From Rhodococcus qingshengii (lineage in GTDB: Bacteria > Actinomycetota > Actinomycetes > Mycobacteriales > Mycobacteriaceae): DNA of 64,000 nt. Each line of letters opens with the position of its first letter. Position 1 is the first letter of the stretch. Positions 27,605-38,108 of this stretch are shown piece by piece. Both the position numbers and the translations under genes were made by a program. Below the pieces are notes generated by a model. That model did no database searches. It was not told the DNA's origin and worked only from the letters and a program-made list of their open reading frames with translations. Location of the stretch: contig NZ_JAJNCL010000001.1 in the NCBI RefSeq assembly GCF_021025955.1, positions 682,001-746,000 of the forward strand, written 5' to 3'.

Positions 27605-29140
27605 TCAGTCCTTGACGAGTACCGGGTCGGCGTTCGCGGACGGGATGGCTGTTCCGTCCTTGAGCTTGCGACCGAGGACCGACTTGCGGTGACCGTAGGC
27701 GAAGTACACGAGCACACCGATGGCCATCCAGACGAGGAACCGGATCCAGGTCTCGACCGAGAGGTTGAGCATCAGCCAACCGCAGGCGAGCACGGCGACG
27801 ATCGGAACGAACGGCACCAGTGGGACGCGGAATCCGCGCGGCAGGTCGGGGCGGGTGCGGCGCAGGACGATAACGCCGACGCAGACCAGGACGAATGCGA
27901 AGAGCGTGCCGATGTTGACCATCTCTTCGAGCGTTCCCATGGGGAAGAAGGCCGCCAGGACAGCAACGATGCCGCCGACGATCAGCGTGATGCGTATCGG
28001 GATGCCCTTGGCGTTGGTTTTGGCCAGGCTGCGCGGCATGAGACCGTCACGGGACATGGCGAACAGGACGCGGGTCTGGCCGAGCATCATGACCATGACA
28101 ACTGTCGTGAGGCCGGCCAGGCCACCGAAGTTGATGGCCGTCTGTGCCCAACCGATTCCGTTTGCCTCGAATGCGGTGGCAAGGGTGGCGCTGGAATCGC
28201 CGACCAGTGGGCTGCCGTCCTTGAGTTCGGTGTACTTGACCATGCCGGTGAGGACGAGTGTGACGGCAACGTAGAGCACGGTGACGATGGCGAGCGAGCC
28301 GAAGATTCCTCGCGGCAACGACTTCTGCGGGTTCTTGGTTTCCTCGGCCGTGGTCGCAACGACGTCGAATCCGATGAATGCGAAGAACACGAGGCTGGCT
28401 GCGGCGAGCAATCCGTATGCGCCGTAGCTGCTTCCGCCGGCACCGGTCAGCCAGGAGAACAATGTCTGGTGGATTCCGCTGGCAGAGCTCTCGGACCCCT
28501 CGGACGGCGGGATGAAGGGGGAGTAGTTCTCCTTCTTGATGTAGAACGCGCCGACGACGATGACGAGCAGGACTACCGCGATCTTGATTGCGGTGATGAC
28601 AGCAGAGACTCGCGAGGAAACCTTGGTGCCGATCGCGAGGATCAGCGTGATTACTCCGATGATGAGCAGTGCGCCCCAGTCGAAGCTGATCGATCCGATG
28701 TGCGCGGTGGTACTGCCGCTGGCACCGATGACGTTGCCGAGATAGAGCGACCAACCCTTGCCGACGACAGCGGAGGCGAGTGCGAACTCGAGGATGAGGT
28801 CCCAGCCGATGATCCAGGCCGCGAACTCACCGAACGTCGCGTAGGAGAACGTGTATGCGCTGCCGGCGACCGGAACAGTGGAGGCGAACTCCGCATAACA
28901 CAGTGCGGCAAGGCCGCAGGCGATGGCAGCAAGAACGAATGCCAGTGAAATGGAGGGTCCTGCGACATTGCCTGCGGTTCGAGCAGTCAGCGTGAAGATG
29001 CCTGCGCCGATGACGACGGCGACTCCGAATACCGTGAGGTCCTTCGCGGTCAGTTCCTTCTTGAGCTTTGTCTCAGGCTCGTCGGTGTCCGCGATCGATT
29101 GCTCGACGGATTTGGTGCGCCATATGCCGACTCCGGGCAT
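27605..29140 (-). CDS. Amino-acid permease, APC superfamily (cationic amino acid transporter-like)
   Basis: This 511-residue permease has about 12 membrane helices. The first-helix signature VVIGAGIFTLTARTAGNVAG is typical of APC substrate sites. The conserved GFDVVATTAEETKNPQKSLP after helix 6 is characteristic of the CAT/YfnA branch. It likely imports amino acids with protons; the specific substrate cannot be read. ATG 29140 has AAGGAG 8 nt upstream, so about 80 further codons of open frame upstream are discarded. The leader region between 29141 and 29400 shows no recognised riboswitch. Confidence 0.85.
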   Translation of the reverse strand: MPGVGIWRTKSVEQSIADTDEPETKLKKELTAKDLTVFGVAVVIGAGIFTLTARTAGNVAGPSISLAFVLAAIACGLAALCYAEFASTVPVAGSAYTFSYATFGEFAAWIIGWDLILEFALASAVVGKGWSLYLGNVIGASGSTTAHIGSISFDWGALLIIGVITLILAIGTKVSSRVSAVITAIKIAVVLLVIVVGAFYIKKENYSPFIPPSEGSESSASGIHQTLFSWLTGAGGSSYGAYGLLAAASLVFFAFIGFDVVATTAEETKNPQKSLPRGIFGSLAIVTVLYVAVTLVLTGMVKYTELKDGSPLVGDSSATLATAFEANGIGWAQTAINFGGLAGLTTVVMVMMLGQTRVLFAMSRDGLMPRSLAKTNAKGIPIRITLIVGGIVAVLAAFFPMGTLEEMVNIGTLFAFVLVCVGVIVLRRTRPDLPRGFRVPLVPFVPIVAVLACGWLMLNLSVETWIRFLVWMAIGVLVYFAYGHRKSVLGRKLKDGTAIPSANADPVLVKD

Positions 29141-29399
29141 GTATTGCTCCTTGGTTGTTTCCCGTCGACCTTGTGGGTGACGGGCGGTGGCTGACTGTCG
29201 TCGTTGTGATGTGCGTCTCAGCGACCTGATGAGGGAACCACTGGTGAGCGCCGTGTGCAAGTCAGCTCGCTCGAACTGACCGAAATGATCATCTGACTGA
29301 AAGTCATCCCCCCTCATGTATCTGAATTGATCAGCTGGTGTCTGGAACCCTACGTCCAAGTGAATTCGCTCACGAGCCGGACGCACGATTCAGTCTGAA

Positions 29400-29789
29400 A
29401 TGTCTGATAGCTCATATCGTTCCGTTGGTGCTCCGCGTGTCGCCCCGGTTATTCGGTACCTGTCGGTCGGTCTTGCTGTCGATGAGTTGCATCAACCCAT
29501 CTCGTTTTGTGAGGTGCGGTGCGGGTCCTGCAAACTGTTTACCCGTATCGGGGCGCCAGGCGAGATGACCACCGCGTACCTGGATGCGATCGAGCGTCAA
29601 TCACGCGTCGTGGCAGAGTGCGTCGGCGACGGAACCCACTGCGAGTGTCAAACCGACGGGATGATCGGATTGGGTTGTGGTTCAGGCTCATACAACACGG
29701 GAGGAAGCATTGCGTGTTCGGACGCAGTCGGTCCCACGTTCTTCTCCGACAGCATCAGGCGTGACATGGCGGACTCCGAGGCGAAATGA
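29400..29789 (+). CDS. Orphan cysteine-rich hypothetical protein (uncertain)
   Basis: This 129-residue reading frame lies in the 840-nt gap between the permease and ilvD. It has eight cysteines, mostly in three clusters: CEVRCGSC near residue 38, CVGDGTHCEC near 75, and two near 92 and 104. A short Cys-rich metal- or disulfide-binding protein is possible. There is no ribosome site before the ATG and no known domain. Codon third positions are only moderately GC-rich, below the neighbours. It could be a real small gene, a degraded one or chance. I recognise no homologue. Confidence 0.3.
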   Translation: MSDSSYRSVGAPRVAPVIRYLSVGLAVDELHQPISFCEVRCGSCKLFTRIGAPGEMTTAYLDAIERQSRVVAECVGDGTHCECQTDGMIGLGCGSGSYNTGGSIACSDAVGPTFFSDSIRRDMADSEAK

Positions 29790-29927
29790 ACACGACTCTG
29801 TCGATCCTCTGCAGTCGCCCGTTGGCGAGCATCTCGTGGAGCTGAGTTGGTTGCCGCACGTCCGACTGCCCGAAAACCTTGTGTGACTGTCACATCGGCT
29901 ACGCGCATCTCGAGCCGCGCGCTGACA

Positions 29928-29966
29928 GAAAAAATCCCCGGCCGAAAGTGGCCGGGGATCTTTTTC
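29928..29966. terminator. Intrinsic terminator of ilvD
   Basis: Stem ATCCCCGGCC (29934-29943) with GGCCGGGGAT (29950-29959), 6-nt loop, flanked by an A-run on the left and a T-run on the right. On the minus strand it follows ilvD by 16 nt with a U-run; it can also stop plus-strand transcripts. Confidence 0.85.
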
Positions 29967-29981
29967 GATTCGTGGCAGAAC

Positions 29982-31823
29982 TTACGGAACGTAGCGAACC
30001 GCGCCCTTGTCCGCCGACGTTGCCAGAGCGGCGTAGGCGCGCAGGGCTGTCGTCACCGTGCGCTGACGATCGACCGGCTGCCATGGCCGCTCCGAGGTCT
30101 CCATCTTGGCGCGTCGCTCGGCGAGGACGTCGTCGTCGACAAGGATCTCCAGCGTGCGCGAGGCGACGTCGATGCGAACCTGATCGCCGTTCTGGACGAG
30201 TCCGATGACTCCGCCTGCGGCAGCCTCGGGGGAGATGTGGCCGATGGACAGTCCGGAGGTTCCGCCCGAGAAACGACCGTCGGTGATCAGTGCGCATTCC
30301 TTACCGAGGCCCGCGCCCTTGAGGAAGGCGGTGGGATGCAGCATTTCCTGCATGCCGGGTCCGCCCTTGGGGCCTTCGTAGCGCACGACGAGAACGTCGC
30401 CGGCCTTGATCTTCTTCTGCAGGATGACCGAGACGGCTTCTTCCTGAGACTCGACGACCAGCGCCGGGCCCTGGAAGGAGAACAGTTCCTCGTCGATGCC
30501 GGCTGTCTTGAGGATTGCGCCGTCGAGTGCGATGTTGCCGCGCAGGACGACCAAGCCGCCTTCGACGGTGTAGGCGTTCGCGACGTCGCGGATGCAGCCG
30601 CCGGCCGCATCGGTGTCGAGGGCAGACCAACGGTTGTCCGTGGAGAACGGTTCGATGGTGCGCACGCCGCCGGGAGCAGCGTGGAAAAGCTCGATTGCCT
30701 CGTCGGTTGCCTTGCCGGAGCGGATGTCCCAGTCGTCGAGCCACTGGTCGAAGCTCTTGGTGTGCACGGTGGACACGTCGGTTTCGAGGAGTCCGCCGCG
30801 GCGAAGCTCACCGAGCAGGGCGGGGATTCCGCCGGCGCGGTGGACGTCTTCCATGTGGTAGTCCGAGTTGGGGGAGACCTTGGACAGGCACGGCACCTTA
30901 CGGCTGATCGCGTCGATGGTGTCGAGGTCGAAGTCGACCTCGCCTTCCTGAGCCGCCGCCAGCGTGTGCAGGACGGTGTTGGTGGAACCGCCCATGGCGA
31001 CGTCGAGAGCCATTGCGTTGCGGAATGCTGCCGGGGTCGCGATGTTGCGCGGCAGAACCGACTCGTCGCCGTCGCGGTAGTACTTGAGTGCAGCCTCGAC
31101 CACTGTGGTGCCCGCACGGGAGAAGAGTGCGTGACGCGCTTTGTGAGTTGCCAGCGTGGAGCCGTTGCCCGGCAATGCAAGGCCGAGGGCTTCGGTCAGG
31201 CAGTTCATGGAGTTGGCGGTGAACATGCCGGAGCAGGACCCGCACGTCGGGCACGCGCTGCGCTCGACCTCGTCGAGGCCTTCGTCGGACACGGCATCGT
31301 TGGCAGAGGCGGAGATCGCGGTGATGAGGTCGGTGGGGGCTTGGGCCACACCGCCGACGACCACTGCCTTACCGGCCTCCATCGGACCGCCGGAGACGAA
31401 GACGGTCGGGATGTTCAGACGCATCGCGGCGTTGAGCATGCCGGGAGTGATCTTGTCGCAGTTGGAGATACACACCAGTGCGTCGGCCGTGTGGGCGTTT
31501 GCCATGTACTCGACCGAGTCGGCGATGATCTCGCGGCTCGGGAGTGAGTAGAGCATTCCGCCGTGGCCCATAGCGATGCCGTCGTCGACTGCGATGGTGT
31601 GGAACTCACGAGCGACGCCGCCGGCTGCACTGATGGCCTCGGCAACGATCTCGCCCACGTTCTTGAGATGCACGTGGCCGGGTACGAACTGGGTGTACGA
31701 GTTCGCTACGGCGACGATCGGCTTTCCGAAGTCGGAATCCGTCATTCCTGTGGCGCGCCAAAGGGATCGGGCTCCGGCAGCATTACGTCCGATGGTGGTG
31801 GTGCGTGACCTCAACGGGGGCAT
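29982..31823 (-). CDS. ilvD: Dihydroxy-acid dehydratase
   Basis: This 613-residue IlvD dehydrates 2,3-dihydroxy-isovalerate and -methylvalerate, the step after IlvC in valine and isoleucine synthesis. The Fe-S cysteines are in [14 protein letters not shown] (near residue 123) and in the [20 protein letters not shown] block (near residue 195). Mg ligands and PMEAGK region are present. ATG 31823 has AAGGA upstream. In M. tuberculosis ilvD (Rv0189c) lies elsewhere, so its place here, 0.9 kb from the ilvBNC genes but on the opposite strand, is a Rhodococcus arrangement that groups the pathway. Confidence 0.95.
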   Translation of the reverse strand: MPPLRSRTTTIGRNAAGARSLWRATGMTDSDFGKPIVAVANSYTQFVPGHVHLKNVGEIVAEAISAAGGVAREFHTIAVDDGIAMGHGGMLYSLPSREIIADSVEYMANAHTADALVCISNCDKITPGMLNAAMRLNIPTVFVSGGPMEAGKAVVVGGVAQAPTDLITAISASANDAVSDEGLDEVERSACPTCGSCSGMFTANSMNCLTEALGLALPGNGSTLATHKARHALFSRAGTTVVEAALKYYRDGDESVLPRNIATPAAFRNAMALDVAMGGSTNTVLHTLAAAQEGEVDFDLDTIDAISRKVPCLSKVSPNSDYHMEDVHRAGGIPALLGELRRGGLLETDVSTVHTKSFDQWLDDWDIRSGKATDEAIELFHAAPGGVRTIEPFSTDNRWSALDTDAAGGCIRDVANAYTVEGGLVVLRGNIALDGAILKTAGIDEELFSFQGPALVVESQEEAVSVILQKKIKAGDVLVVRYEGPKGGPGMQEMLHPTAFLKGAGLGKECALITDGRFSGGTSGLSIGHISPEAAAGGVIGLVQNGDQVRIDVASRTLEILVDDDVLAERRAKMETSERPWQPVDRQRTVTTALRAYAALATSADKGAVRYVP

Positions 31824-31895
31824 GGGCGTGTTCCTTATGTGATCGTTGCTGGTCCACTCAAATAGAAGCGAGGGCCTTCCAACGCTACTCGCGTG

Positions 31896-32450
31896 CTATC
31901 GGCGCTTCTCTTCGGGCTGGTCCTGACCGTTGTCGGCGATGTCGGACTCGACCTCTGATTCTTCGTCTGATTGTGGCGCTGCTTCTTCCTCTTCGGCTTC
32001 CTTGGCGGCGAAGGCTTCTGCGGCCGATGCGTAGGGGTCAGTGATGCGGCCGCCGCTGGCGATCGCGATCTCGGGAAGCCTGACGAAGCTGACCGCAGGC
32101 AAGGTCACCTCGGTTCCATCGGTGAGTTCCGCGCGCGCCCAGCTGCGCTTCGGGAAGCGGAAACCCTTGACGTCGTCCCAGGCGAGGGTGCGCTTGGAGA
32201 ACGTCGAGCGGACCTCGAGACCGTCAGGGCTGACGGTGGTGCGCAGTCGCGCGACGAGATAGACGGCGATGATCGGAAGGATCAGCAACCAGCTGAAGGC
32301 GACGGGCCACCCGAAGATCGGGAAGCTGACCGCGAACAGAAGGAACGCGCAGGCCATGTAAGCGAGCTGCGAAATGCGGATGACGTGCCGAAGTGGTTTC
32401 GGCGTGTGGGATGATTGAGCCGGTGGCACGGGCTGCTGCGAAGTTGACAC
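31896..32450 (-). CDS. PH-domain membrane protein, CFP-6-like (Rv3004)
   Basis: This 184-residue protein has two hydrophobic helices (about residues 28-46 and 50-68), then a bacterial PH (bPH_6) domain with VSPDGLEVRSTFSKRTLAWD and FPKRSWARAELTDGTEVTLP. It ends in a strongly acidic, Glu-rich tail (about 145-184). Rv3004 (low molecular weight antigen 6) has the same plan and the same place, divergent from ilvB1. Function unknown; it may scaffold at the membrane. GTG 32450 is the start, with a weak ribosome site. Confidence 0.72.
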   Translation of the reverse strand: MSTSQQPVPPAQSSHTPKPLRHVIRISQLAYMACAFLLFAVSFPIFGWPVAFSWLLILPIIAVYLVARLRTTVSPDGLEVRSTFSKRTLAWDDVKGFRFPKRSWARAELTDGTEVTLPAVSFVRLPEIAIASGGRITDPYASAAEAFAAKEAEEEEAAPQSDEESEVESDIADNGQDQPEEKRR

Positions 32451-32534
32451 CTCTACATCTTCGCATTGCAGCCGATGTATCTCAGATTCTGGGACGGTCG
32501 ACTCACCAAGTTTGCCGTTCGCGACTAGCGCCTC

Positions 32535-32540
32535 TACTGT
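32535..32540 (+). promoter_or_regulatory. -10 hexamer of the ilv operon (leaderless leader peptide)
   Basis: TACTGT lies exactly 7 nt before GTG 32548 of the leader peptide, so RNA would start at that codon. Confidence 0.55.
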
Positions 32541-32547
32541 CGAGTGC

Positions 32548-32595
32548 GTGAAACAGAATGAGTTGCTCGTAATCGGCCGGCGCGTCGTCGCCTGA
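32548..32595 (+). CDS. ilv operon leader peptide
   Basis: A 15-codon frame from GTG to TGA encodes MKQNELLVIGRRVVA. Six of 15 codons are for branched-chain amino acids (Leu-Leu-Val-Ile and Val-Val), as expected for a leader whose translation measures charged tRNA(Leu, Val, Ile). It lies 99 nt before ilvB, between a leaderless promoter and a hairpin/terminator set. Leader peptides before ilvBNC are known in Corynebacterium and relatives. This one would be translated from a leaderless message. Confidence 0.75.
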   Translation: MKQNELLVIGRRVVA

Positions 32596-32664
32596 GTCGA
32601 TTTTTCAACTCACCAGATAACGACGCGCCACCCTCGCTCAGCAGATGCTGACGGGGGTTTTTTG
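32579..32664 (+). promoter_or_regulatory. Transcription attenuator of ilvBNC
   Basis: GGCGCGTCGT (32579-32588), overlapping the Arg-Arg-Val-Val codons, pairs perfectly with ACGACGCGCC (32620-32629). Further on, CCCTCGCTCAGC pairs with GCTGACGGGGG around AGAT and is followed by TTTTTT (32658-32663), an intrinsic terminator. CTGAG (32592-32596) can also pair with CTCAG (32637-32641), giving an alternative fold. Ribosome stalling at Leu/Val/Ile codons would shift pairing and let RNA polymerase continue. Confidence 0.7.
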
Positions 32665-32694
32665 TTGCCCGGAGCCAAATCAGAGGATTTCCCA

Positions 32695-34635
32695 GTGAGC
32701 GCACCAACAGCACGGCCTCAACCAACGCCGCGCAAGTCAGGGACACCGAGCCCGACAACCGCGGCTGCCGCAACCCAGACGGCCAACCGTCGCCAGCTCC
32801 CGCCTGAGCGGGTAACCGGCGCGCAGTCTGTGGTTCGAGCCCTCGAAGAGCTCGAGGTCGACACGGTATTCGGCATTCCCGGCGGTGCCGTGCTCCCGGT
32901 TTACGACCCACTCTTCGATTCGGTCAAGGTCCGCCACGTGCTCGTGCGCCACGAGCAGGGTGCAGGCCACGCTGCCACCGGTTACGCCCAGGCGACCGGC
33001 AAGGTCGGCGTGTGCATGGCTACCTCGGGTCCCGGTGCGACCAACCTGGTCACGCCGCTGGCCGACGCGCAGATGGACTCCGTTCCGATCGTCGCGATCA
33101 CCGGACAGGTGGCTCGCTCGCTGATCGGTACCGACGGCTTCCAGGAAGCCGACATCTCAGGCATCACGATGCCGGTCACCAAGCACAACTTCCTGATCAC
33201 CGACGCGATCGACATCCCGCGCATCATGGCCGAGGCGTTCTACCTCGCAGCCAGCGGTCGCCCCGGCGCCGTCCTGGTCGATATCCCGAAGGACATCCTG
33301 CAGTCGCAGACCACGTTCTCGTGGCCGCCGGAGATGCGTCTGCCGGGATACCGCCCGGTCACCAAGCCGCACGGCAAGCAGGTACGTGAAGCTGCACGTC
33401 TGATTGCCGACGCCAAGTCGCCGGTGCTGTACGTCGGTGGCGGCGTCATCAAGTCCGACTCCTCGCCGGAGCTGCTCGAATTGGCCGAGCTGACCGGAAT
33501 CCCTGTCGTCACTACATTGATGGCCCGCGGCGCGTTCCCGGACAGCCACGATCTCAACTGCGGTATGCCCGGCATGCACGGCACCGTTGCCGCGGTCGCC
33601 GCTCTGCAGCGTAGCGATCTCTTGATCACCCTCGGCGCGCGTTTCGACGACCGCGTCACCGGTCAGCTGAATTCCTTCGCGCCCGATGCCAAGGTCATCC
33701 ACGCCGACATCGATCCGGCCGAGATCGGCAAGAACCGCTACGCCGACGTCCCGATCGTGGGCGACTGCAAAGAGGTCATCACCGAACTCATCGAGGCTAT
33801 CCGTGCCGACATGGCCACGGGCACCACGTTCGAACTCTCTGAATGGTGGGCGTACCTGAACGACATCCGTCGTACGTACCCGCTGAGCTACGACCGTCCC
33901 ACCGACGGTCAGCTGAGCCCGGAGTACGTCATCCAGACCGTCGGCAAGCTCGCCGGACCGGATGCCATCTACTGTGCCGGCGTCGGCCAGCACCAGATGT
34001 GGGCCGCGCAGTTCGTCGGTTACGAGAAGCCCCGCACGTGGCTCAACTCGGGTGGACTGGGCACCATGGGCTACGCGGTTCCCGCAGCCATGGGCGCCAA
34101 GATGGGCATGCCCGACACCGAGGTGTGGGCGATCGACGGCGACGGCTGCTTCCAGATGACCAATCAGGAACTCGCAACCTGCGCACTCGAAGGTATTCCG
34201 ATCAAGGTTGCCCTGATCAACAACGGCAACCTCGGCATGGTGCGTCAGTGGCAGACACTCTTCTACGAAGAGCGCTACTCCAACACCAACCTCGGAACGC
34301 ACGGCGCCATCCGCATCCCGGACTTCGTCAAGCTCGCAGAAGCATTGGGCTGCCACGGAATTCGTGTCGAGCGCGAAGAAGATGTCGAAGCTGCGATCCG
34401 TGAGGCGCAGTCCATCAACGACAAGCCTGTCGTGATCGACTTCATCGTCACCGCCGACGCGCAGGTGTGGCCGATGGTCGCTGCCGGAACGAGCAACGAC
34501 GAAATCATGGCGGCCCGGGGCATCCGGCCGCTGTTCGACGACGACGAGGCAGTAGCCGAGCCCGCCGTCATCCACGAAGCCATGTCACGCGAGCAAGCCG
34601 GACCCGCCGCGGGCACAGGGGAGGATCAGAAGTGA
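32695..34635 (+). CDS. ilvB: Acetolactate synthase large (catalytic) subunit
   Basis: This 646-residue ThDP enzyme condenses pyruvate with pyruvate or 2-oxobutyrate, the first common step of branched-chain amino-acid synthesis. The catalytic Glu is in [15 protein letters not shown] and a FAD-binding middle domain follows. The ThDP motif starts at [20 protein letters not shown] and the C-terminal activation loop follows. A Pro/Thr-rich N-terminal extension of about 40 residues precedes the core, similar to other actinobacteria. GTG 32695 has AGAGGA upstream; frames starting earlier run through the attenuator and are rejected. Overlaps ilvN by 4 nt. Confidence 0.95.
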   Translation: MSAPTARPQPTPRKSGTPSPTTAAAATQTANRRQLPPERVTGAQSVVRALEELEVDTVFGIPGGAVLPVYDPLFDSVKVRHVLVRHEQGAGHAATGYAQATGKVGVCMATSGPGATNLVTPLADAQMDSVPIVAITGQVARSLIGTDGFQEADISGITMPVTKHNFLITDAIDIPRIMAEAFYLAASGRPGAVLVDIPKDILQSQTTFSWPPEMRLPGYRPVTKPHGKQVREAARLIADAKSPVLYVGGGVIKSDSSPELLELAELTGIPVVTTLMARGAFPDSHDLNCGMPGMHGTVAAVAALQRSDLLITLGARFDDRVTGQLNSFAPDAKVIHADIDPAEIGKNRYADVPIVGDCKEVITELIEAIRADMATGTTFELSEWWAYLNDIRRTYPLSYDRPTDGQLSPEYVIQTVGKLAGPDAIYCAGVGQHQMWAAQFVGYEKPRTWLNSGGLGTMGYAVPAAMGAKMGMPDTEVWAIDGDGCFQMTNQELATCALEGIPIKVALINNGNLGMVRQWQTLFYEERYSNTNLGTHGAIRIPDFVKLAEALGCHGIRVEREEDVEAAIREAQSINDKPVVIDFIVTADAQVWPMVAAGTSNDEIMAARGIRPLFDDDEAVAEPAVIHEAMSREQAGPAAGTGEDQK

Positions 34636-35135
34636 GCACCAGTCACACCCTCAGTGTTCTCGTCGAGGACAAGCCAGGCGTGCTGGCTCGCGTCTCCGCA
34701 CTTTTCTCCCGCCGCGGATTCAACATCGAATCCCTTGCGGTGGGTGGAACCGAGATCCCCGAGATCTCACGTATGACCATCGTCGTCACGGTCGACGAGT
34801 TCCCTCTCGAGCAGGTGACGAAGCAGCTCAACAAGCTGATCAACGTCATCAAGATCGTCGAGCAGGACGGTGAAGCATCCGTCGCTCGCGAGCTCGTGCT
34901 CATCAAGGTGCGCGCAGATGCAAGCGTGCGCACGCAGGTCATCGAAACGGTGAACCTGTTCCGCGCCAAGGTGATCGACGTCTCCCCGGAGTCTGTCACC
35001 ATCGAGGCGACCGGTACTCGGTCCAAGCTGGATGCACTGCTGCGGATGCTCGATCCGTACGGTATCCGGGAGATCGTTCAGTCCGGGGTCGTGGCAGTCG
35101 GTCGAGGGCCGAAGTCGATCACGGCCACCCGCTAG
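34632..35135 (+). CDS. ilvN: Acetolactate synthase small (regulatory) subunit
   Basis: This 167-residue subunit begins with the ACT domain [20 protein letters not shown] (valine-binding, feedback inhibition). A second ACT-like domain runs to [15 protein letters not shown]. It activates IlvB and gives valine sensitivity. The GTG start overlaps the ilvB stop (GTGA) with GGGGAGGAT upstream, which fixes the start against a much longer frame. Often named ilvH or ilvN; equivalent to Rv3002c. Confidence 0.95.
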   Translation: MSTSHTLSVLVEDKPGVLARVSALFSRRGFNIESLAVGGTEIPEISRMTIVVTVDEFPLEQVTKQLNKLINVIKIVEQDGEASVARELVLIKVRADASVRTQVIETVNLFRAKVIDVSPESVTIEATGTRSKLDALLRMLDPYGIREIVQSGVVAVGRGPKSITATR

Positions 35136-35152
35136 TACTTTTAGACACGTAA

Positions 35153-36190
<1,038 letters not shown>

Positions 36191-36225
36191 TTCGCAGTTT
36201 CACGCTCCACGTCTCCACTGGCCTG

Positions 36226-36264
36226 ATGCCGCGCCGGTTCAATTCCGTTGAACCAGCGCGGCAT
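36226..36264 (+). terminator. Hairpin after ilvC
   Basis: ATGCCGCGCCGGTTCAA (36226-36242) pairs with the segment 36248-36264 with one C-A mismatch and a 5-nt loop, 35 nt after the ilvC stop. There is no strong T-run. A second hairpin, CCGGGCT/AGCCCGG (36282-36300), follows. Together they probably end ilvBNC transcription. Confidence 0.6.
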
Positions 36265-36386
36265 TGGGCCGGAGTTGTTTTCCGGGCTGGTTGAGCCCGG
36301 ATTCATATTGCATCGAGAATTTGCCCGCGAAAGTGTCCACTATGTGGTATTGCCTACCGCGTTGTGGATTCGAAGTCAGCGCGCAC

Positions 36387-36410
36387 TAAACTGTCGGTGG
36401 TTAAACCACC
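36387..36410 (+). promoter_or_regulatory. serA promoter: TAAACT -10 with palindromic operator at the start site
   Basis: TAAACT (36387-36392) is followed by GGTGGTTAAACCACC (36396-36410), a 7-1-7 palindrome covering the expected transcript start about 42 nt before the serA GTG. A regulator bound there would block initiation. Confidence 0.5.
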
Positions 36411-36440
36411 TTCACACCCACCTAATCAGGGAGTTTGCAC

Positions 36441-38033
36441 GTGAGCCAGCCTGGCCGTCCCGTTGTTCTGATCGCCGACAAGCTCGCGCCGTCCACAGTC
36501 GAGGCGCTCGGTGACGGTGTGGAGGTGCGTTGGGTCGACGGACCCGACCGCCCGGCGCTGCTCGCCGCGGTACCCGAGGCCGACGCGATTCTCGTCCGTT
36601 CCGCCACCACCGTCGACGCCGAGGTTCTGGCTGCCGGCACCAAGCTGAAGATCATCGGCCGCGCCGGTGTCGGCCTGGACAACGTCGAGATCCCCGCAGC
36701 CACCGAGCGCGGCGTGATGGTCGTCAACGCACCGACTTCCAACATTCACTCCGCTGCCGAGCACGCTGTCGCGCTCCTCATGTCGACCGCTCGCCAGATT
36801 CCCGCAGCAGACAAGACCCTGCGTGAGAACACCTGGAAGCGAAGCAAGTTCAACGGTGTCGAGATCCTCGGCAAGACCGTCGGTGTCGTCGGACTCGGCC
36901 GCATCGGCCAGCTCTTCGCGCAGCGTCTCGCTGCGTTCGAGACCACGATCATCGCGTACGACCCCTACCTGCCCGCAGCGCGCGCAGCGCAGCTCGGCAT
37001 CGAACTGGTCACCATCGACGAGCTCGTAGAGCGCGCCGACTTCATCTCCGTGCACCTGCCCAAGACCAAGGAAACAGCCGGCCTGATCAACGCCGAGCGT
37101 CTCGCCAAGGCCAAGGACGGCGTCATCATCGTCAACGCCGCACGCGGTGGTCTGATCGACGAAGATGCGCTCTATGACGCACTGGTCTCCGGCAAGGTTC
37201 GCGGCGCCGGCCTCGATGTGTTCAGCACCGAGCCGTGCACCGATTCCAAGCTCTTCGGTCTCGACAACGTCGTTGTCACCCCGCACCTCGGTGCATCGAC
37301 GTCCGAGGCTCAGGACCGCGCAGGCATCGACGTGGCGAAGAGTGTTCTCCTTGCTCTGGCAGGCGAATTCGTTCCCGAGGCCGTCAACGTCTCCGGCGGC
37401 CCCGTCGGCGAAGAAGTTGCTCCGTGGCTCGAGCTCGTCCGCAAGCTCGGTCTCCTCGCTGCGACGCTGTCGCCCGAGGCAGTTCAGACCGTGCAGGTTG
37501 TCGCCACCGGCGAGCTGTCGGCCGAGACCGTCGACATCCTCGGCCTGGCTGCACTGCGCGGCGTGTTCTCCGCCAGCAGCGACGAGGCTGTCACGTTCGT
37601 CAACGCTCCGGCACTTGCCGAGCAGCGCGGCGTCACCGTGTCGGTCGAGAAGCACTCCGAGGCTCTTGCTCACCGCAGCGCGGTCGAGGTTCGTGCAGTT
37701 GCCGCCGACGGCACGGTCACGTCGGTCACGGGCGCACTCACCGGCCTGCAGCAGGTCGAGAAGATCGTAAATATCAACGGACGCAGCTTCGACCTGCGCG
37801 CCGAGGGTCACAACATCGTCGTTCACTACAGCGATCGTCCGGGCGTTCTCGGTGTGCTCGGCACGGTTCTCGGTAACGCGAGCGTCGATATTCTCGCCGC
37901 AGCGTTGAGCCAGGACGCCGAAGGCGAAGGCGCAACGGTCATCCTGCGCGTCGACCGCGTCGTCGGTGACACCGAGGTCGACGCAATCGTCTCGCAGCTC
38001 GACGCTCGCGTCGCCCAGGTCGACCTTTCCTGA
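36441..38033 (+). CDS. serA: D-3-phosphoglycerate dehydrogenase
   Basis: This 530-residue long-form SerA catalyses the first step of serine synthesis. It has the substrate domain, then the NAD domain with [20 protein letters not shown] and [18 protein letters not shown], and the catalytic region around [18 protein letters not shown]. An intervening allosteric substrate-binding domain (about residues 325-450) and a C-terminal ACT domain from [16 protein letters not shown] follow. This plan matches the M. tuberculosis enzyme, whose ACT domain binds serine for feedback inhibition. AGGGAG is 7 nt before GTG 36441. Palindrome copy 3 follows the stop by 10 nt. Confidence 0.95.
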   Translation: MSQPGRPVVLIADKLAPSTVEALGDGVEVRWVDGPDRPALLAAVPEADAILVRSATTVDAEVLAAGTKLKIIGRAGVGLDNVEIPAATERGVMVVNAPTSNIHSAAEHAVALLMSTARQIPAADKTLRENTWKRSKFNGVEILGKTVGVVGLGRIGQLFAQRLAAFETTIIAYDPYLPAARAAQLGIELVTIDELVERADFISVHLPKTKETAGLINAERLAKAKDGVIIVNAARGGLIDEDALYDALVSGKVRGAGLDVFSTEPCTDSKLFGLDNVVVTPHLGASTSEAQDRAGIDVAKSVLLALAGEFVPEAVNVSGGPVGEEVAPWLELVRKLGLLAATLSPEAVQTVQVVATGELSAETVDILGLAALRGVFSASSDEAVTFVNAPALAEQRGVTVSVEKHSEALAHRSAVEVRAVAADGTVTSVTGALTGLQQVEKIVNINGRSFDLRAEGHNIVVHYSDRPGVLGVLGTVLGNASVDILAAALSQDAEGEGATVILRVDRVVGDTEVDAIVSQLDARVAQVDLS

Positions 38034-38043
38034 TTTGTTTTTG

Positions 38044-38087
38044 CTGTGCGCCTTTGTTAACCGCCCGCGGTTAACAAAGGCGCACAG
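38044..38087. repeat. Dispersed 44-bp palindrome, copy 3 (between serA and leuB)
   Basis: Arm CTGTGCGCCTTTGTTAACC (38044-38062), loop GCCCGC, arm GGTTAACAAAGGCGCACAG (38069-38087): 19 perfect pairs. Compared with copy 1 it differs at two stem pairs, both changed on both arms (A-T to G-C and C-G to T-A), so pairing is kept. It lies between two same-strand genes and ends 21 nt before the leuB ATG. Confidence 0.75.
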
Positions 38088-38108
38088 TTCTACTGAGATG
38101 AGGACTCC

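Noticed and set aside
29141-29399. TPP riboswitch or other riboswitch in the permease leader
   Set aside because: A CTGAGA sequence is present on the minus strand, but the other conserved TPP elements are missing. No other riboswitch consensus was seen.
29847-31547. A 566-codon plus-strand frame opposite ilvD
   Set aside because: Antisense shadow of ilvD, with no ribosome site and no domain.
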